A stretch of DNA of 64,000 nt from Caulobacter sp. SL161 (GTDB lineage Bacteria; Pseudomonadota; Alphaproteobacteria; Caulobacterales; Caulobacteraceae), in NCBI RefSeq assembly GCF_026672375.1, contig NZ_JAPPRA010000001.1:1240001-1304000 (forward strand), written 5' to 3'. Position numbers and translations under genes: made by a program. Shown here piece by piece: positions 9,819 to 18,849 of this stretch; the first letter of the stretch is position 1, and the number at the start of each line of letters is the position of its first letter. A model generated the notes under the pieces. That model saw only the letters and a list, made by a program, of their open reading frames with translations, searched no databases and was not told where the DNA came from.

Positions 9819-12800
9819 TGACCGTTCCCTATCGTCAGCGCCGATTGTGCCTTTGCAGCGGCATCTTTGAGAGCCTGACCGCGGCCATGCAGAACTGCCA
9901 AGTCCGCCCCGCCCGCCGTAGCGCTGATCAGGTCATGAACATGCGGCGCGAGGGCCCCGACAATCGCCTCACCGCGCTGCGCTTGATCAAGGATGGATCG
10001 AAGCTCGCTTGCTGGCGCGGCGATCAGCCAAGCCAATTGTTCAGCAGCCGTGCGCGGCGGGTCGGGGTCCGTCGCTTCGATCAGCAGGGTCTGCAGGCGC
10101 CCTAGGAGCGGCCGGTCGTCAAGGATCCGCCGAAGTCTTGCGTAGCTCTCGAACCATTCGCGTACTTCGACCGCCGAACGGGTGGGAAGAGCCTCAGCGA
10201 CCGTCCGCACGACCTTGTCGATCCGATTAAGGTGCTCGGCGACACTGTTGTCGCGTAGCAGCGGCAGGAGGGTGTTGCTGCGTTCACTCAGGAGCGTGCG
10301 CTCTAGCGCCGTGACGCGCGGGAGCGATGTGGCGACCTTGATCGCGACTTCCCGAAGAACGGGAAGTTCGCTGACGGCGGGCTTGGCGTCGGCTTCCAGC
10401 GGTAAGTCATCCAACTTCAGGCTACGCGCCAGGTCCACCATCGCCGCCGCTGCAACAGAGAGATCAGCGAGGCCGAAATTTCGCGCCTTGCCTTGAGGCA
10501 GGCTGACCATTTCCTGCAACATACTGCGCAGGTCACCGTGACGGCGACCCGTCGCGCTCAGCACCTCCTGCCACGGCATCGTCCGCATGCTCGACGCAGC
10601 TTCAGCCTCGCCCTCGTCGGAGAGAAGGGCGCGCCATTGCTCCGAGAGGGGCGCGTTCGGCGATACGGCGCCACGAAGCCAAGCACGCGCTAGCAGCACT
10701 TGAACGGCCGCGCGCGCCGGCCTCCATCCCTTACCTGTGGCCAAGCTAGGCAGGCGACGGTCAAGGTGGTCGCCGGCCAGACGCTCAAGCTGGCGCACTA
10801 AGGCCGCCAGGCGACGGCGGGCGTGCTCGATCTCTTCGGTCGTGAGACCGGCATCATCGGTCTTCAGCATGGCGTAGGCCTTAAGGCCCTGGGCTAGCCA
10901 GTCCTTGCGAGGCACCTCCATGTGGCGCGGGTCGATCTTACCCGCGCCGGCAATTTTGACGCTGTCGGGCGTGAACACCTTGTCGAAAGTCCAGCGGTCG
11001 ACCTGTAGGCGCCGGATATCGATGGTCTGCATCACCTCGTGAACGAGGGCATTCCATCTGGGCGCATTAGGCAGTGCGTCGTCGGATTGTAGATTGTCGA
11101 TCTCAGCCAGCAGTTTTTCGAGTTCGCGCCGCGGGGCTGGCTTGTGAGCCGGCGCGGGCTGACGCGCGGTGGCCGGGCGAGGCCCGGCCTCAGCCTTCGC
11201 GCCCAAGGGTCTTCCCGCCGGCTTTGGTTCTGGTGTCGAAGTATTTGGATCAGCTTGCGGAACGCGGACTTCGACCGTCTCAGGCGCGCCGATGTCGGCC
11301 GCGTCCGCAACTGTCACTACCGCCGGCGCGGGCATCCTTATGTCGTCGGCGATCCAGGGAAGATCGAAGGCCTCGACAACACTGCGTCGCAAGCCTGCGT
11401 AGCGAACCTGACCGTCTGGATCTTCGGTAAGACCGGGTCGGTTGTCTCCCCAGTAGGCGAATAAGCGCCGCAGTCGCGCGCGTTGAGCCTCGTCTTCAAC
11501 ACGGTCGTCGAGGCGGCTGGCGAGCAGCGGCGCAAGACCAACCTTTTGAATATACGCTCGCTCGATTTGCGGTCCCGGGTACTGCCCGTCGACGAACACT
11601 TCTGTGTTCAGCAGCGTTGGGGTGAGGACACCCTGCAGCATGCCGCGTGGCGTTTTGTAGGTCTGGCCGCGGGCGTCAGACTTGAGAGCGCCAAAAAAAC
11701 CGTCGACCGCCTCGCGGGTGAAGGGAAAGAGCCCGATGCCATTGATCTCGCCGAAGGCGGCGATGCAGGGGTCATGACGCGGACATGTCTCACAAAGATT
11801 AGGGGGGCGCAAATTGTGCTGCGCTCGGACGTCCTCACGCCAAAGCTTCAAGCGTTCGGAACCGGCCCGTGACGCCGCAAGATACCGGGCTACAAAGCCA
11901 GCGCGGTTTTCGGAATCCTTGAGCGTACCGATCTCTTCGAAGCGGCCGTCGGACTTGCCCAAACGGACGTCGATCGTGATGCGCTGCTGGTAGTTGGCTT
12001 TTAGGTCGCGCTCGTAATAGTCCGGCGTTACACCAATCACCGAGATCAGCGGGCAAAGATCCTGCTCTGGTCGGGTGGCCGCATCAGTCACCAGAACATC
12101 GATCAAACTGTCATCCACACCTTGCCAGGTCGTGACGTCCTCGAGCAGCAAGACAAGGCGCCGGCCCTCCTTCTTTAGCGCCGAGCGAAGTTCCTCAAAA
12201 AGGCGCTTTAGCGCGTCGGCCGACACGCCGATCACGTGCTGGACGGCATGGTTACGCCGGGCATTCAGAGCATCGACGAGCTTGAGGCTCTCTGGCAGAG
12301 CCAAGCTGTCGTTGCTGATATCGTCCCAGCTCCGGCCTTCCTCTAGCGCCTCTCGAATGTGGACGCCCTCGCTCATGAGCCGGCGAGCTAGGGCCGCCGA
12401 GCGCTCGGAGTCCTTGGCGTCAGGGCAAAACTCCACAAGGTCGTAGACGTCTTTGAGGCTGAAGCTGGCAGACTCTGAATTGCGGGCGTCGCCGCCATTC
12501 ATGATTTCCAGGACGCGACGGGGCCCTTTCCAGTTTTCCCGCACAAGCGCGTTGAGGATCAACTTTTCCGGCTCGTACTTACGGCACCATTCGACATCTT
12601 CGGGCGCGGAGTCGAAATAGTCGGGTCGAAGCGACACTGCGAGCGAAGTCAGAAATTGCATCGACCGGCCGACCAAGCCGGCGGCCTGCTGCTGTTTCAA
12701 CCCATCGAAGAGGTGCTGGAACTGATCGGGGATCTTGCGCTGAAGCTGGCGCAAAGTACCGTCCAAGCTGCCGTTCGCGCGCTGAATCAGAAGGCGAAGG

Positions 12801-13093
12801 TCGCTCTCTTCAGGCCAATTGACGTCAAGCCAGCGAATTATGTGGGACTTGCCTGAACCCGGTTCGCCCTGAATGACGCACAACCCGTGCTGTCGGCGAG
12901 GATTTGCTAGGGCCATCAACAGACCGCTTTCAGTCGCGGTCTCGACATCGCTGGCGTGAGAACCTTCAATATCAAAGTCCTGCACCGGCGTGTGGGTCGC
13001 CAGGAAAACTTCATCGGCGCCTGAAAGGGCCTCTGTCCGAAGGACTGAGCGCGCGTCTTCAGCAGTCCAACATGGAGTGGACAACAGGCTCAC
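9815..13093 (-). CDS. dpdH: large P-loop ATPase, DpdH-like
   Basis: 1092 residues. The N-terminal AAA/STAND-like ATPase has Walker A GEPGSGKS at 76-83 and a Walker B-like LLLEDV run about 310 residues in. A short cysteine cluster (C-x2-C-x4-C, in CETCPRHDPC) follows near 445. Around 600-680 is a Pro/Ala-rich linker, then a long helical C-terminal half. The size, single P-loop and place next to DpdG- and DpdF-like genes match DpdH of 7-deazaguanine restriction loci, where dpdD-dpdK are needed for restriction and not for modification. The start is GTG, overlapping the stop of the gene upstream (GTGA). The name rests on context and general resemblance, and a distant BREX or other ATPase family cannot be excluded by eye. 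Confidence 0.65.
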   Translation of the reverse strand: MSLLSTPCWTAEDARSVLRTEALSGADEVFLATHTPVQDFDIEGSHASDVETATESGLLMALANPRRQHGLCVIQGEPGSGKSHIIRWLDVNWPEESDLRLLIQRANGSLDGTLRQLQRKIPDQFQHLFDGLKQQQAAGLVGRSMQFLTSLAVSLRPDYFDSAPEDVEWCRKYEPEKLILNALVRENWKGPRRVLEIMNGGDARNSESASFSLKDVYDLVEFCPDAKDSERSAALARRLMSEGVHIREALEEGRSWDDISNDSLALPESLKLVDALNARRNHAVQHVIGVSADALKRLFEELRSALKKEGRRLVLLLEDVTTWQGVDDSLIDVLVTDAATRPEQDLCPLISVIGVTPDYYERDLKANYQQRITIDVRLGKSDGRFEEIGTLKDSENRAGFVARYLAASRAGSERLKLWREDVRAQHNLRPPNLCETCPRHDPCIAAFGEINGIGLFPFTREAVDGFFGALKSDARGQTYKTPRGMLQGVLTPTLLNTEVFVDGQYPGPQIERAYIQKVGLAPLLASRLDDRVEDEAQRARLRRLFAYWGDNRPGLTEDPDGQVRYAGLRRSVVEAFDLPWIADDIRMPAPAVVTVADAADIGAPETVEVRVPQADPNTSTPEPKPAGRPLGAKAEAGPRPATARQPAPAHKPAPRRELEKLLAEIDNLQSDDALPNAPRWNALVHEVMQTIDIRRLQVDRWTFDKVFTPDSVKIAGAGKIDPRHMEVPRKDWLAQGLKAYAMLKTDDAGLTTEEIEHARRRLAALVRQLERLAGDHLDRRLPSLATGKGWRPARAAVQVLLARAWLRGAVSPNAPLSEQWRALLSDEGEAEAASSMRTMPWQEVLSATGRRHGDLRSMLQEMVSLPQGKARNFGLADLSVAAAAMVDLARSLKLDDLPLEADAKPAVSELPVLREVAIKVATSLPRVTALERTLLSERSNTLLPLLRDNSVAEHLNRIDKVVRTVAEALPTRSAVEVREWFESYARLRRILDDRPLLGRLQTLLIEATDPDPPRTAAEQLAWLIAAPASELRSILDQAQRGEAIVGALAPHVHDLISATAGGADLAVLHGRGQALKDAAAKAQSALTIGNGQ

Positions 13094-13971
13094 AGCACGC
13101 CTCCATTCAAAACCACGCTTTGGACGCTCAGCTCTTTGCGATCGTCGGCTGTAAGCCTGACGACGCCAGATGCATCGCCTCTCACCCGAAGCTCAATCGC
13201 GTCGTCTTCCGTCAGATCACGCAGCGCCATGGAAAGCAGCATCGAGACCCGCATGCGATCAGTCTTCACGCCCATTCGACTAGCGATCGCGGGCTGCAGA
13301 ACACCGCCGTCGACATACGGCATGCGGCGGGCAAGTTCGGCGAGCACATCGCCGACCGGTAACTCCACATCTCGTGGCAGTGAGCTTCGCGCCAACTCGC
13401 GGCGCACGCGCCCGGTGAAGCAAGGGTAGAGTCCGAGGTTTCCAGGCAGCTCAACGGCCACATCCAGGAACTGTGCCCAGCGGCGCCACGCGGTGATCTT
13501 GGTTCGGTTATAGCGAAGATCTCCACCGACAGGATTACCGATGTCGGCTTCGATCATGTTCGCCACCGCGTCATTCCCGCGGCCGGTCCATTCGAGGGAT
13601 CCCATCTGATCGACTTTCATGACCATCCAGGCCAAGGCCTCAACTATGAGGAAGTCAGGATCGTCCGAACCGATCGAGCAGAGGCGATCGTGAACATAGT
13701 CGCCGAAGGCAAGATAGTTGGCAGGCAAGGCGGCGACGAGCCGATAGTTGGGCTCTACCAATTCCAGCAGACCAAGGCTGACGCTCGCACCGACCGCCTG
13801 CCGCGGCGCGGTGCCATCCCCTGCATCATTCTCGATCCCGCCACGAATGAATTTGGGGCTTAGGAGCGCCCAGAGCTCATCGCGAGGGGCTAGACCATTC
13901 AAGGCCGCGACCGCGTGGATCGAAGACCAAACCCGCTCGGGCGTGCCTTGGGTGTCAGTCAGAAGGCTCAT
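13090..13971 (-). CDS. dpdG: DpdG-like protein
   Basis: 293 residues, soluble, no clear catalytic motif. It lies between the RecQ-like and DpdH-like genes with ATGA and GTGA overlaps on both sides, which argues for fixed stoichiometry in one complex. The length and order F-G-H match the Dpd gene order. No zinc cysteines or membrane segment are seen. I assign it by position and size rather than by a recognised domain; winged-helix content in the first 60 residues is possible. Function beyond a part in the restriction arm is unknown. Confidence 0.55.
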   Translation of the reverse strand: MSLLTDTQGTPERVWSSIHAVAALNGLAPRDELWALLSPKFIRGGIENDAGDGTAPRQAVGASVSLGLLELVEPNYRLVAALPANYLAFGDYVHDRLCSIGSDDPDFLIVEALAWMVMKVDQMGSLEWTGRGNDAVANMIEADIGNPVGGDLRYNRTKITAWRRWAQFLDVAVELPGNLGLYPCFTGRVRRELARSSLPRDVELPVGDVLAELARRMPYVDGGVLQPAIASRMGVKTDRMRVSMLLSMALRDLTEDDAIELRVRGDASGVVRLTADDRKELSVQSVVLNGGVL

Positions 13972-16487
13972 GCCAAAGCTCCGGCTTGGACCAGCGTGAA
14001 CTCATCGAGCGTCTCTTCCTCGATGGGCGCCTGTTGGGAGGCAAATTGATGAAGGGCCCGACCATCGATCTTTCGAAACGGGTCTACGACCAGCGCCAGG
14101 GTTTGCTCGGGCCTTTGCTCGGCAAACCTTTGCGATGCCCGCAGCCAGCGCCACAGGTCAGGCTCGTCCGCCGGGAGCACCGCCGTTGGGAGATCTGGCA
14201 AAACCCTCTCGTTTAGGATCCAGTCCTCAGCGTCCTGCACAAAGCCAAGCTGTGCAGGGGAGGCCATGAGCATCTGCGCAAGGTCGAGGGAAAAAGCCCT
14301 TGGGGCGACGAACTGTTCGACGCCAGCCGCGACAAGCCGCTCGACAAGGCGTTGCGATGTCACGCTTACCTCCGGAGCGACCAGGATAAGTCCGCGGCCC
14401 AGATGGCGCTTCTGGTTAGGTTGTGCTTTCCACGCATGCGTGAGGCCAGCGGGCTGCAAACTCCTCGGCGGCGAGACGTTGCGCGCGCGGCAATCGGGGC
14501 ATCGCCCGCAATCGGGCGCGTCGGCGTCCGGTTCGATGAGCCCATAGGTTTCGCGCAGCAAGCAGCCCGAAGCTTCGCCTGCTAGGAGCCTACGAAACCG
14601 GTCCAGTTCTAGAGTGGCCTTCCGCTGCTCAGCATCGCGCACCCGGTAGATCTGATCCCACGCGATTTTCCAGGCCTCGCCCTCGCTCATCAGGCCATCG
14701 TCTAAGAGGTAGATGTCCCAGGTTTCGGGCTCGTCTCCGGCGTCTTCCTTAGGTGGCGCGGCCTCGATCTCGACGGCTTTGGCCCGCTGAAGCAGGTTAA
14801 GGAGGCTGCGGTTCCAGCCGCGGTTTTGTTCGCCCGTGAAGCGACCAAGCCCTTCGCGCGCTGCATCGAGCGACAACCGTAGACGAAGGCGAGCTTGGTC
14901 GTCCCAGGTCGGGGCGCAGCTGTCGCGCAGCGCCAACCACCTTGCCTCCGCCTTTGGTCTGGAGAGCCAGCCGCCGCCCGCAAGCCTGCGAGCCAGTTCC
15001 TCATCAGAACGTTCGGCCTCGTCGCCGTCACTGTCGCCGCGACGTCGCGAGGCCCGCTCGTCAGTTGTTGTTCGAGTCCAGAGGGCTAAACCCAGGCCCT
15101 GATGGCCGTCGCGCGATGCGCGGCCGATTTCTTGGTACCAGCGCGCGGGCGTTTCAGGCAGGCAGGCATGGATGACCGTCCGAACGTCGGGTTTGTCCAC
15201 CCCCATGCCGAAAGCCGATGTCGCCACAACCAGATCCAGATGCTGGTCCGCCCAGTCATTGACGATCTTTCTGCGTGTGACGGCGTCAGTGATTGCTCCG
15301 GTGAACAGCGCAAGGCGCTTGTAGCCACGCTCTTCGGTGAGGCGCTGGTAGAGCGCTTCGGCTTGATCGACGCGAGTCGTGTATACGATGGCGGGCCGAG
15401 GAGCGTGATCGATCGCCTTCAACAACGCTATGTCGCGCGCAGCAGGATCCGCGAAAGTGTTGAAGGCTAGATCGAAATCATAGCGCGGCGTTTGAGCGTG
15501 TACTTCCAGCCAATCGCCGCGCCCGTAAGCTTCCTTGAGTACGTCGCTCGCGGCGGGCGTGAGCGTGGCCGATAGCAGCACCGTGCGCAGCGCCGGGTTG
15601 CGGGATCGAAGCGCATCGACGAGCGCTGGTAGTCGCTGAAAGTCCGGGCGAAATGTGCGGCCCCAACTCTCGACGATATGGGCTTCGTCGATGAACACCG
15701 CTTGCAGGCGCCCCTCAAGGCCGAACTTTTCTTCCGCAGGAGTCGCGGCGTTAAGCAAGCCCTCCCAAGCAGAGCCCAAGGCGGCCTCTGGCGAGAGCAG
15801 CAGAACGGGGACCTCTCCACGTCGGAAGGCGTCAATGACCTCTTGCCGTTCGCCTTGTGTAAGAGCGCCCGTAAGTGACCGGCTACCCTCGAGCCCGTCG
15901 ATCTTGCTCAACGTGCGAGCATGATCATCCGCCAATGCGATCGTAGGCACGATGACGATCACGCAGGAGCCTGGTCGATCTCGGCGCCACCATAAGGGCG
16001 CGAGTTGGAAGAGCAGACTCTTGCCCGAACCCGTCGGCATCGACACCATCATAGATGCCGCATCTGGCATGGTCAGAAGGGCGTTCACCGCCGCTTTCTG
16101 TGTCAGGCTTCTATAGTTCTGATGCCCTGTACAACGGAGGAGTGCGGCGTCCGCGACGCCGCTCTCGAAAAGGGTGCGAGACCGAGGATCGACCTGTAGC
16201 GCCGCTTCAAGCGTTTTGGCGACGTCAAGCAAGCCGCCATCTACGAGCCTGACAGATCCATCATCCGTCAGCGCCATTCCAAAGCGCGGCATCAGAGCAT
16301 TCTCGTCGGCGCTTAAGGTGTGGCCGGCATCTCGGAGATTGAATCGCCCACCGGACAGACGGGCAAGTTCGCGCACCAACGCCAAGCGGTCGCCGGCCGC
16401 TAACGACGAACGCAGGGCTTTTAGAGTTCGGCTTCGAGCGCCTTCGAGCCAATCTGTGTCGCGTGAAATCAAGCTCTCTGCGGTCAA
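13968..16487 (-). CDS. dpdF: RecQ-like DEAH helicase, DpdF-like
   Basis: 839 residues, SF2 DNA helicase of RecQ type. After about 120 N-terminal residues of its own come motif I PTGSGKS (151-157), DEAH (267-270), SAT (306-308), a FGMGVDKPDV motif V and QEIGRASRDG motif VI as in RecQ. A cysteine cluster near 660 (CGRCPDC) resembles the RecQ zinc-binding part; the RecQ HRDC domain is not evident. The longest frame starts at a TTG (16487) after a 116-nt gap from queC, the only sizeable break in this operon, and no strong ribosome site precedes it. The start is therefore uncertain. It is expected to act with the DpdG/H-like proteins on unmodified DNA. Confidence 0.75.
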   Translation of the reverse strand: MTAESLISRDTDWLEGARSRTLKALRSSLAAGDRLALVRELARLSGGRFNLRDAGHTLSADENALMPRFGMALTDDGSVRLVDGGLLDVAKTLEAALQVDPRSRTLFESGVADAALLRCTGHQNYRSLTQKAAVNALLTMPDAASMMVSMPTGSGKSLLFQLAPLWWRRDRPGSCVIVIVPTIALADDHARTLSKIDGLEGSRSLTGALTQGERQEVIDAFRRGEVPVLLLSPEAALGSAWEGLLNAATPAEEKFGLEGRLQAVFIDEAHIVESWGRTFRPDFQRLPALVDALRSRNPALRTVLLSATLTPAASDVLKEAYGRGDWLEVHAQTPRYDFDLAFNTFADPAARDIALLKAIDHAPRPAIVYTTRVDQAEALYQRLTEERGYKRLALFTGAITDAVTRRKIVNDWADQHLDLVVATSAFGMGVDKPDVRTVIHACLPETPARWYQEIGRASRDGHQGLGLALWTRTTTDERASRRRGDSDGDEAERSDEELARRLAGGGWLSRPKAEARWLALRDSCAPTWDDQARLRLRLSLDAAREGLGRFTGEQNRGWNRSLLNLLQRAKAVEIEAAPPKEDAGDEPETWDIYLLDDGLMSEGEAWKIAWDQIYRVRDAEQRKATLELDRFRRLLAGEASGCLLRETYGLIEPDADAPDCGRCPDCRARNVSPPRSLQPAGLTHAWKAQPNQKRHLGRGLILVAPEVSVTSQRLVERLVAAGVEQFVAPRAFSLDLAQMLMASPAQLGFVQDAEDWILNERVLPDLPTAVLPADEPDLWRWLRASQRFAEQRPEQTLALVVDPFRKIDGRALHQFASQQAPIEEETLDEFTLVQAGALA

Positions 16488-16603
16488 ATTCGCACCGCGA
16501 TCGCCGAGTAAATCATTTGTCGTTGCACAACACGCTCCCCGTCTTGAGCTTTACGCGGCAACCGTGTGGTTGCAAGCCCAACAACCTAAAAATGGGAGGT
16601 GCG
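16488..16603 (-). other. gap between queC and the RecQ-like gene, with small hairpin
   Basis: Within an otherwise overlapping operon this 116-nt gap separates biosynthesis/modification genes from the restriction-type genes. A 6-bp stem with a 4-nt loop lies at 16558-16573 (GCAACC / GGTTGC). It could be a weak attenuator or processing site that sets the ratio of the two halves. No promoter elements can be assigned with confidence. Confidence 0.35.
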
Positions 16604-17314
16604 TCAGTCCTGGACGTTTCTGCTTTCGTTCCACTTCTCGAAACCGGCGGCGCGCAGATCGCACGCAGGACAAGTTCCGCAGCCATAGCCCCAGGGATGA
16701 CGGCGTGTGCGGTCGCCAAGGTAACAAGTGTGAGTATGCTCGATGACGAGATTGACGAGCAACTCGCCTCCAAGATCGTTGGCTAGATCCCAGGTTTGAG
16801 CCTTGTCGATCCACATCAAAGGGGTGTCGATGACGAAGCGGCTTTCGGTGCCAAGGTTCAGCGTCACTTGCAGCAACTTCATGGTGTCATCGCGGCAGTC
16901 GGGATAGCCTGAGAAGTCGGTCTCACAGACGCCAGTGACCAGATGCTTCAGACCCCGGCGATAGGCGACCGCAGCAGCATAGGTTAGGAACAGCAGATTA
17001 CGGCCCGGCACGAAGGTGTTTGGAAGGCCCGTGGCGTTGAAAGCGATCTCTCGTTCGCTGGTCAGGGCCGTGTCGCTGATCGCCGCCAAGGAGGGCAGGG
17101 CGAGCATATGGTCGGGGCCGAGGCGATCGGCCCACTGCGGGAACTTGGTGGTAATCGCCTCGCGAAAGTCGGCGCGGACATCGAGTTCGACCCTATGCCG
17201 TTGACCGTAGTCGAATCCGATCGTCTCGACGTGGTCATGGCGCTCTAGAGCCCAAGCCAAACAAGTGGCCGAGTCTTGACCACCCGAAAAGACGACAAGG
17301 GCGCCGCCGGCCAT
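16604..17314 (-). CDS. queC: 7-cyano-7-deazaguanine (preQ0) synthase QueC
   Basis: 236 residues. QueC turns 7-carboxy-7-deazaguanine into preQ0 using ATP and ammonia, the last step of preQ0 synthesis. The N-terminal ATP-pyrophosphatase loop SGGQDS is at 10-15, and the C-terminal zinc site is present as a cluster of four cysteines (C-YL.., then GCGTCPAC). The start ATG overlaps the queD stop by one base (TAATG). Length is normal for the family. Placement inside the dpd-like operon, with queD but without queE or folE, suggests that the pair raises preQ0 supply for DNA modification while the other steps come from chromosomal genes. Confidence 0.95.
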   Translation of the reverse strand: MAGGALVVFSGGQDSATCLAWALERHDHVETIGFDYGQRHRVELDVRADFREAITTKFPQWADRLGPDHMLALPSLAAISDTALTSEREIAFNATGLPNTFVPGRNLLFLTYAAAVAYRRGLKHLVTGVCETDFSGYPDCRDDTMKLLQVTLNLGTESRFVIDTPLMWIDKAQTWDLANDLGGELLVNLVIEHTHTCYLGDRTRRHPWGYGCGTCPACDLRAAGFEKWNESRNVQD

Positions 17315-17682
17315 TAGGCGTTTGGGCCGTAATAGGTGACGCGGTCGCTGGTGCTGTCGCGTAGGACCGCCACGCTGTGGAGGCTCGTCACCTGGTCTTC
17401 GAGCTTCCTCCAGATGTAGGCGCAGAGGTTTTCCATCGTGCCCGGGCCAAGATCGTTGATCTCGTCCAGGAATCGGTGGTCGAGCGCGTCGCGGGCTTCC
17501 TCGAGCTTCAGCTCAAGTAGGCTGGTGTCGATGATCATGCCCGAAACCGGGTCTGGACGACCGCGCAGGGTCACCTGGGCGCGATAAGAGTGGCCATGGA
17601 TGCGCCGGCTGCCCTCAGCATTGATGGTGCGCTCCAGCGTGTGGGCGCAGTCAAAGCGAAACTCTTTGGTCAGTTCGTACAT
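17314..17682 (-). CDS. queD: 6-carboxy-5,6,7,8-tetrahydropterin synthase QueD
   Basis: 122 residues. QueD converts dihydroneopterin triphosphate into 6-carboxytetrahydropterin, the second step of preQ0 synthesis. The family pattern is present: CAH near the N-terminus, IHGHSY zinc histidines, the DHRFLDE stretch, and a [12 protein letters not shown] run. The start at 17682 (MYELTKEF) is chosen because it matches the usual QueD N-terminus; a frame extension to 17724 adds only unrelated residues. It is followed directly by queC and lies 51 nt after the DpdB-like 1 gene. Confidence 0.93.
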   Translation of the reverse strand: MYELTKEFRFDCAHTLERTINAEGSRRIHGHSYRAQVTLRGRPDPVSGMIIDTSLLELKLEEARDALDHRFLDEINDLGPGTMENLCAYIWRKLEDQVTSLHSVAVLRDSTSDRVTYYGPNA

Positions 17683-17733
17683 GGCGCAGTGGGCTCTATC
17701 GGGCGCGCGAGATGAGACTCGCACTCAAGAAGA

Positions 17734-18849
17734 TCATGAGTCGGCGGTTTCGAGGACCGCGCCTTGATTCACCGCAGGAGTGGATCCCTCGCGTCGCTTG
17801 CGAATGTCGGCGCGTACGATCCCGGTGAGGTAATGAGTCAGGGCCAGGATGTCGCGATTGATGTTCTGGATCATGTTCCAGCGCCGCACGTCGCCATCGC
17901 CGAAGTCCCAGTTACCGCTCGTCCAGGCGGTCTTGCCCTTCAGGCACTTCAGCCCGGCCGTGAAGTCCGTCCAAGAGCGGGCGCCATCGAGCGATGCCAG
18001 GAGTTCCATCACATAGCCCATCGACTGGATCCCAGCGCTATGCACCAGGCGCGAGGTTTTGGGCGTGTGGGCGAACCAGTCGTCCTTAAATTCGTGGGCG
18101 ACGGCGCGGAAGAACTCGCTGGCCAGCAGCATGCACTTGCGCTGGCCGTTGTCCTCTTGGATCAGGTCGCGCATGACCCCATCGCTCAACGACGCCATGA
18201 GAGCCCGCTGAACCGCCGTGTCAATAATAACGCCGGCGGGGTTGGTGTGCTGACGGATCATGCCCTTCAATGAGGAGATGTCCGAGTAGTTCAGGCGCGC
18301 CGTCAGAGAAGCCGCGGCCGAGCGAACTTCCATCCGGTTTGGCAGGCCCTTCACGGTCGGCAGTAGTTCGTAGATCAGCGACTTGGGCAGCGGCCGGGTG
18401 TTGTTGATCAGCACGAACTGGCGACGCAGTTCCGCCTCATCGCGGCAGACCATCGCCGCCACAAACACCTGGAAGTCGTCGCGCTGAGTGGCGCTAAGCG
18501 CCGAGAGGCGCTGTTGACCGTCGACCACGAGGCCTGGCGCGCCGTTGGCCATATCGATGGTGATCTTGGCAACGCCGGAGCCGAGGTCTTCGACCTCGAC
18601 CCGATCCGTGAAGGCCACGACCACGGCGTTGGGCAGGATCGAGTCCGGCTTGATTAGGTAATCCTGAATCTCGCGGATATGGCCGGCAATTTGCGGGCGC
18701 TGGAAGCCGAAGAGATCGCCCTGAGCATCACGCGCCACGCGCTCGATCTGCGCGAACTGCAGGATGTCGCTGGCCGTGGCCGCGAACGTGAGGACCTGAT
18801 GGTCAGGGCTCTGATTGGCCCTGACGGCGGTGAAGGAAAGCTTCGTCAT
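17734..18849 (-). CDS. dpdB: DGQHR-domain protein, DpdB-like paralogue 1
   Basis: 371 residues with the DGQQR signature at 110-114 and a GFQR motif near 48-51, typical of the ParB/DndB-related DGQHR family. In Dpd systems DpdB works with DpdA and supplies an ATPase activity needed to insert preQ0 into DNA. The start ATG overlaps the dpdA stop (ATGA). A second member of the same family lies on the other side of dpdA. The C-terminal region, WTSGNWDF and RDILALTHYL, has clear counterparts in that paralogue. Which one is the true DpdA partner cannot be decided from sequence. Confidence 0.8.
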   Translation of the reverse strand: MTKLSFTAVRANQSPDHQVLTFAATASDILQFAQIERVARDAQGDLFGFQRPQIAGHIREIQDYLIKPDSILPNAVVVAFTDRVEVEDLGSGVAKITIDMANGAPGLVVDGQQRLSALSATQRDDFQVFVAAMVCRDEAELRRQFVLINNTRPLPKSLIYELLPTVKGLPNRMEVRSAAASLTARLNYSDISSLKGMIRQHTNPAGVIIDTAVQRALMASLSDGVMRDLIQEDNGQRKCMLLASEFFRAVAHEFKDDWFAHTPKTSRLVHSAGIQSMGYVMELLASLDGARSWTDFTAGLKCLKGKTAWTSGNWDFGDGDVRRWNMIQNINRDILALTHYLTGIVRADIRKRREGSTPAVNQGAVLETADS

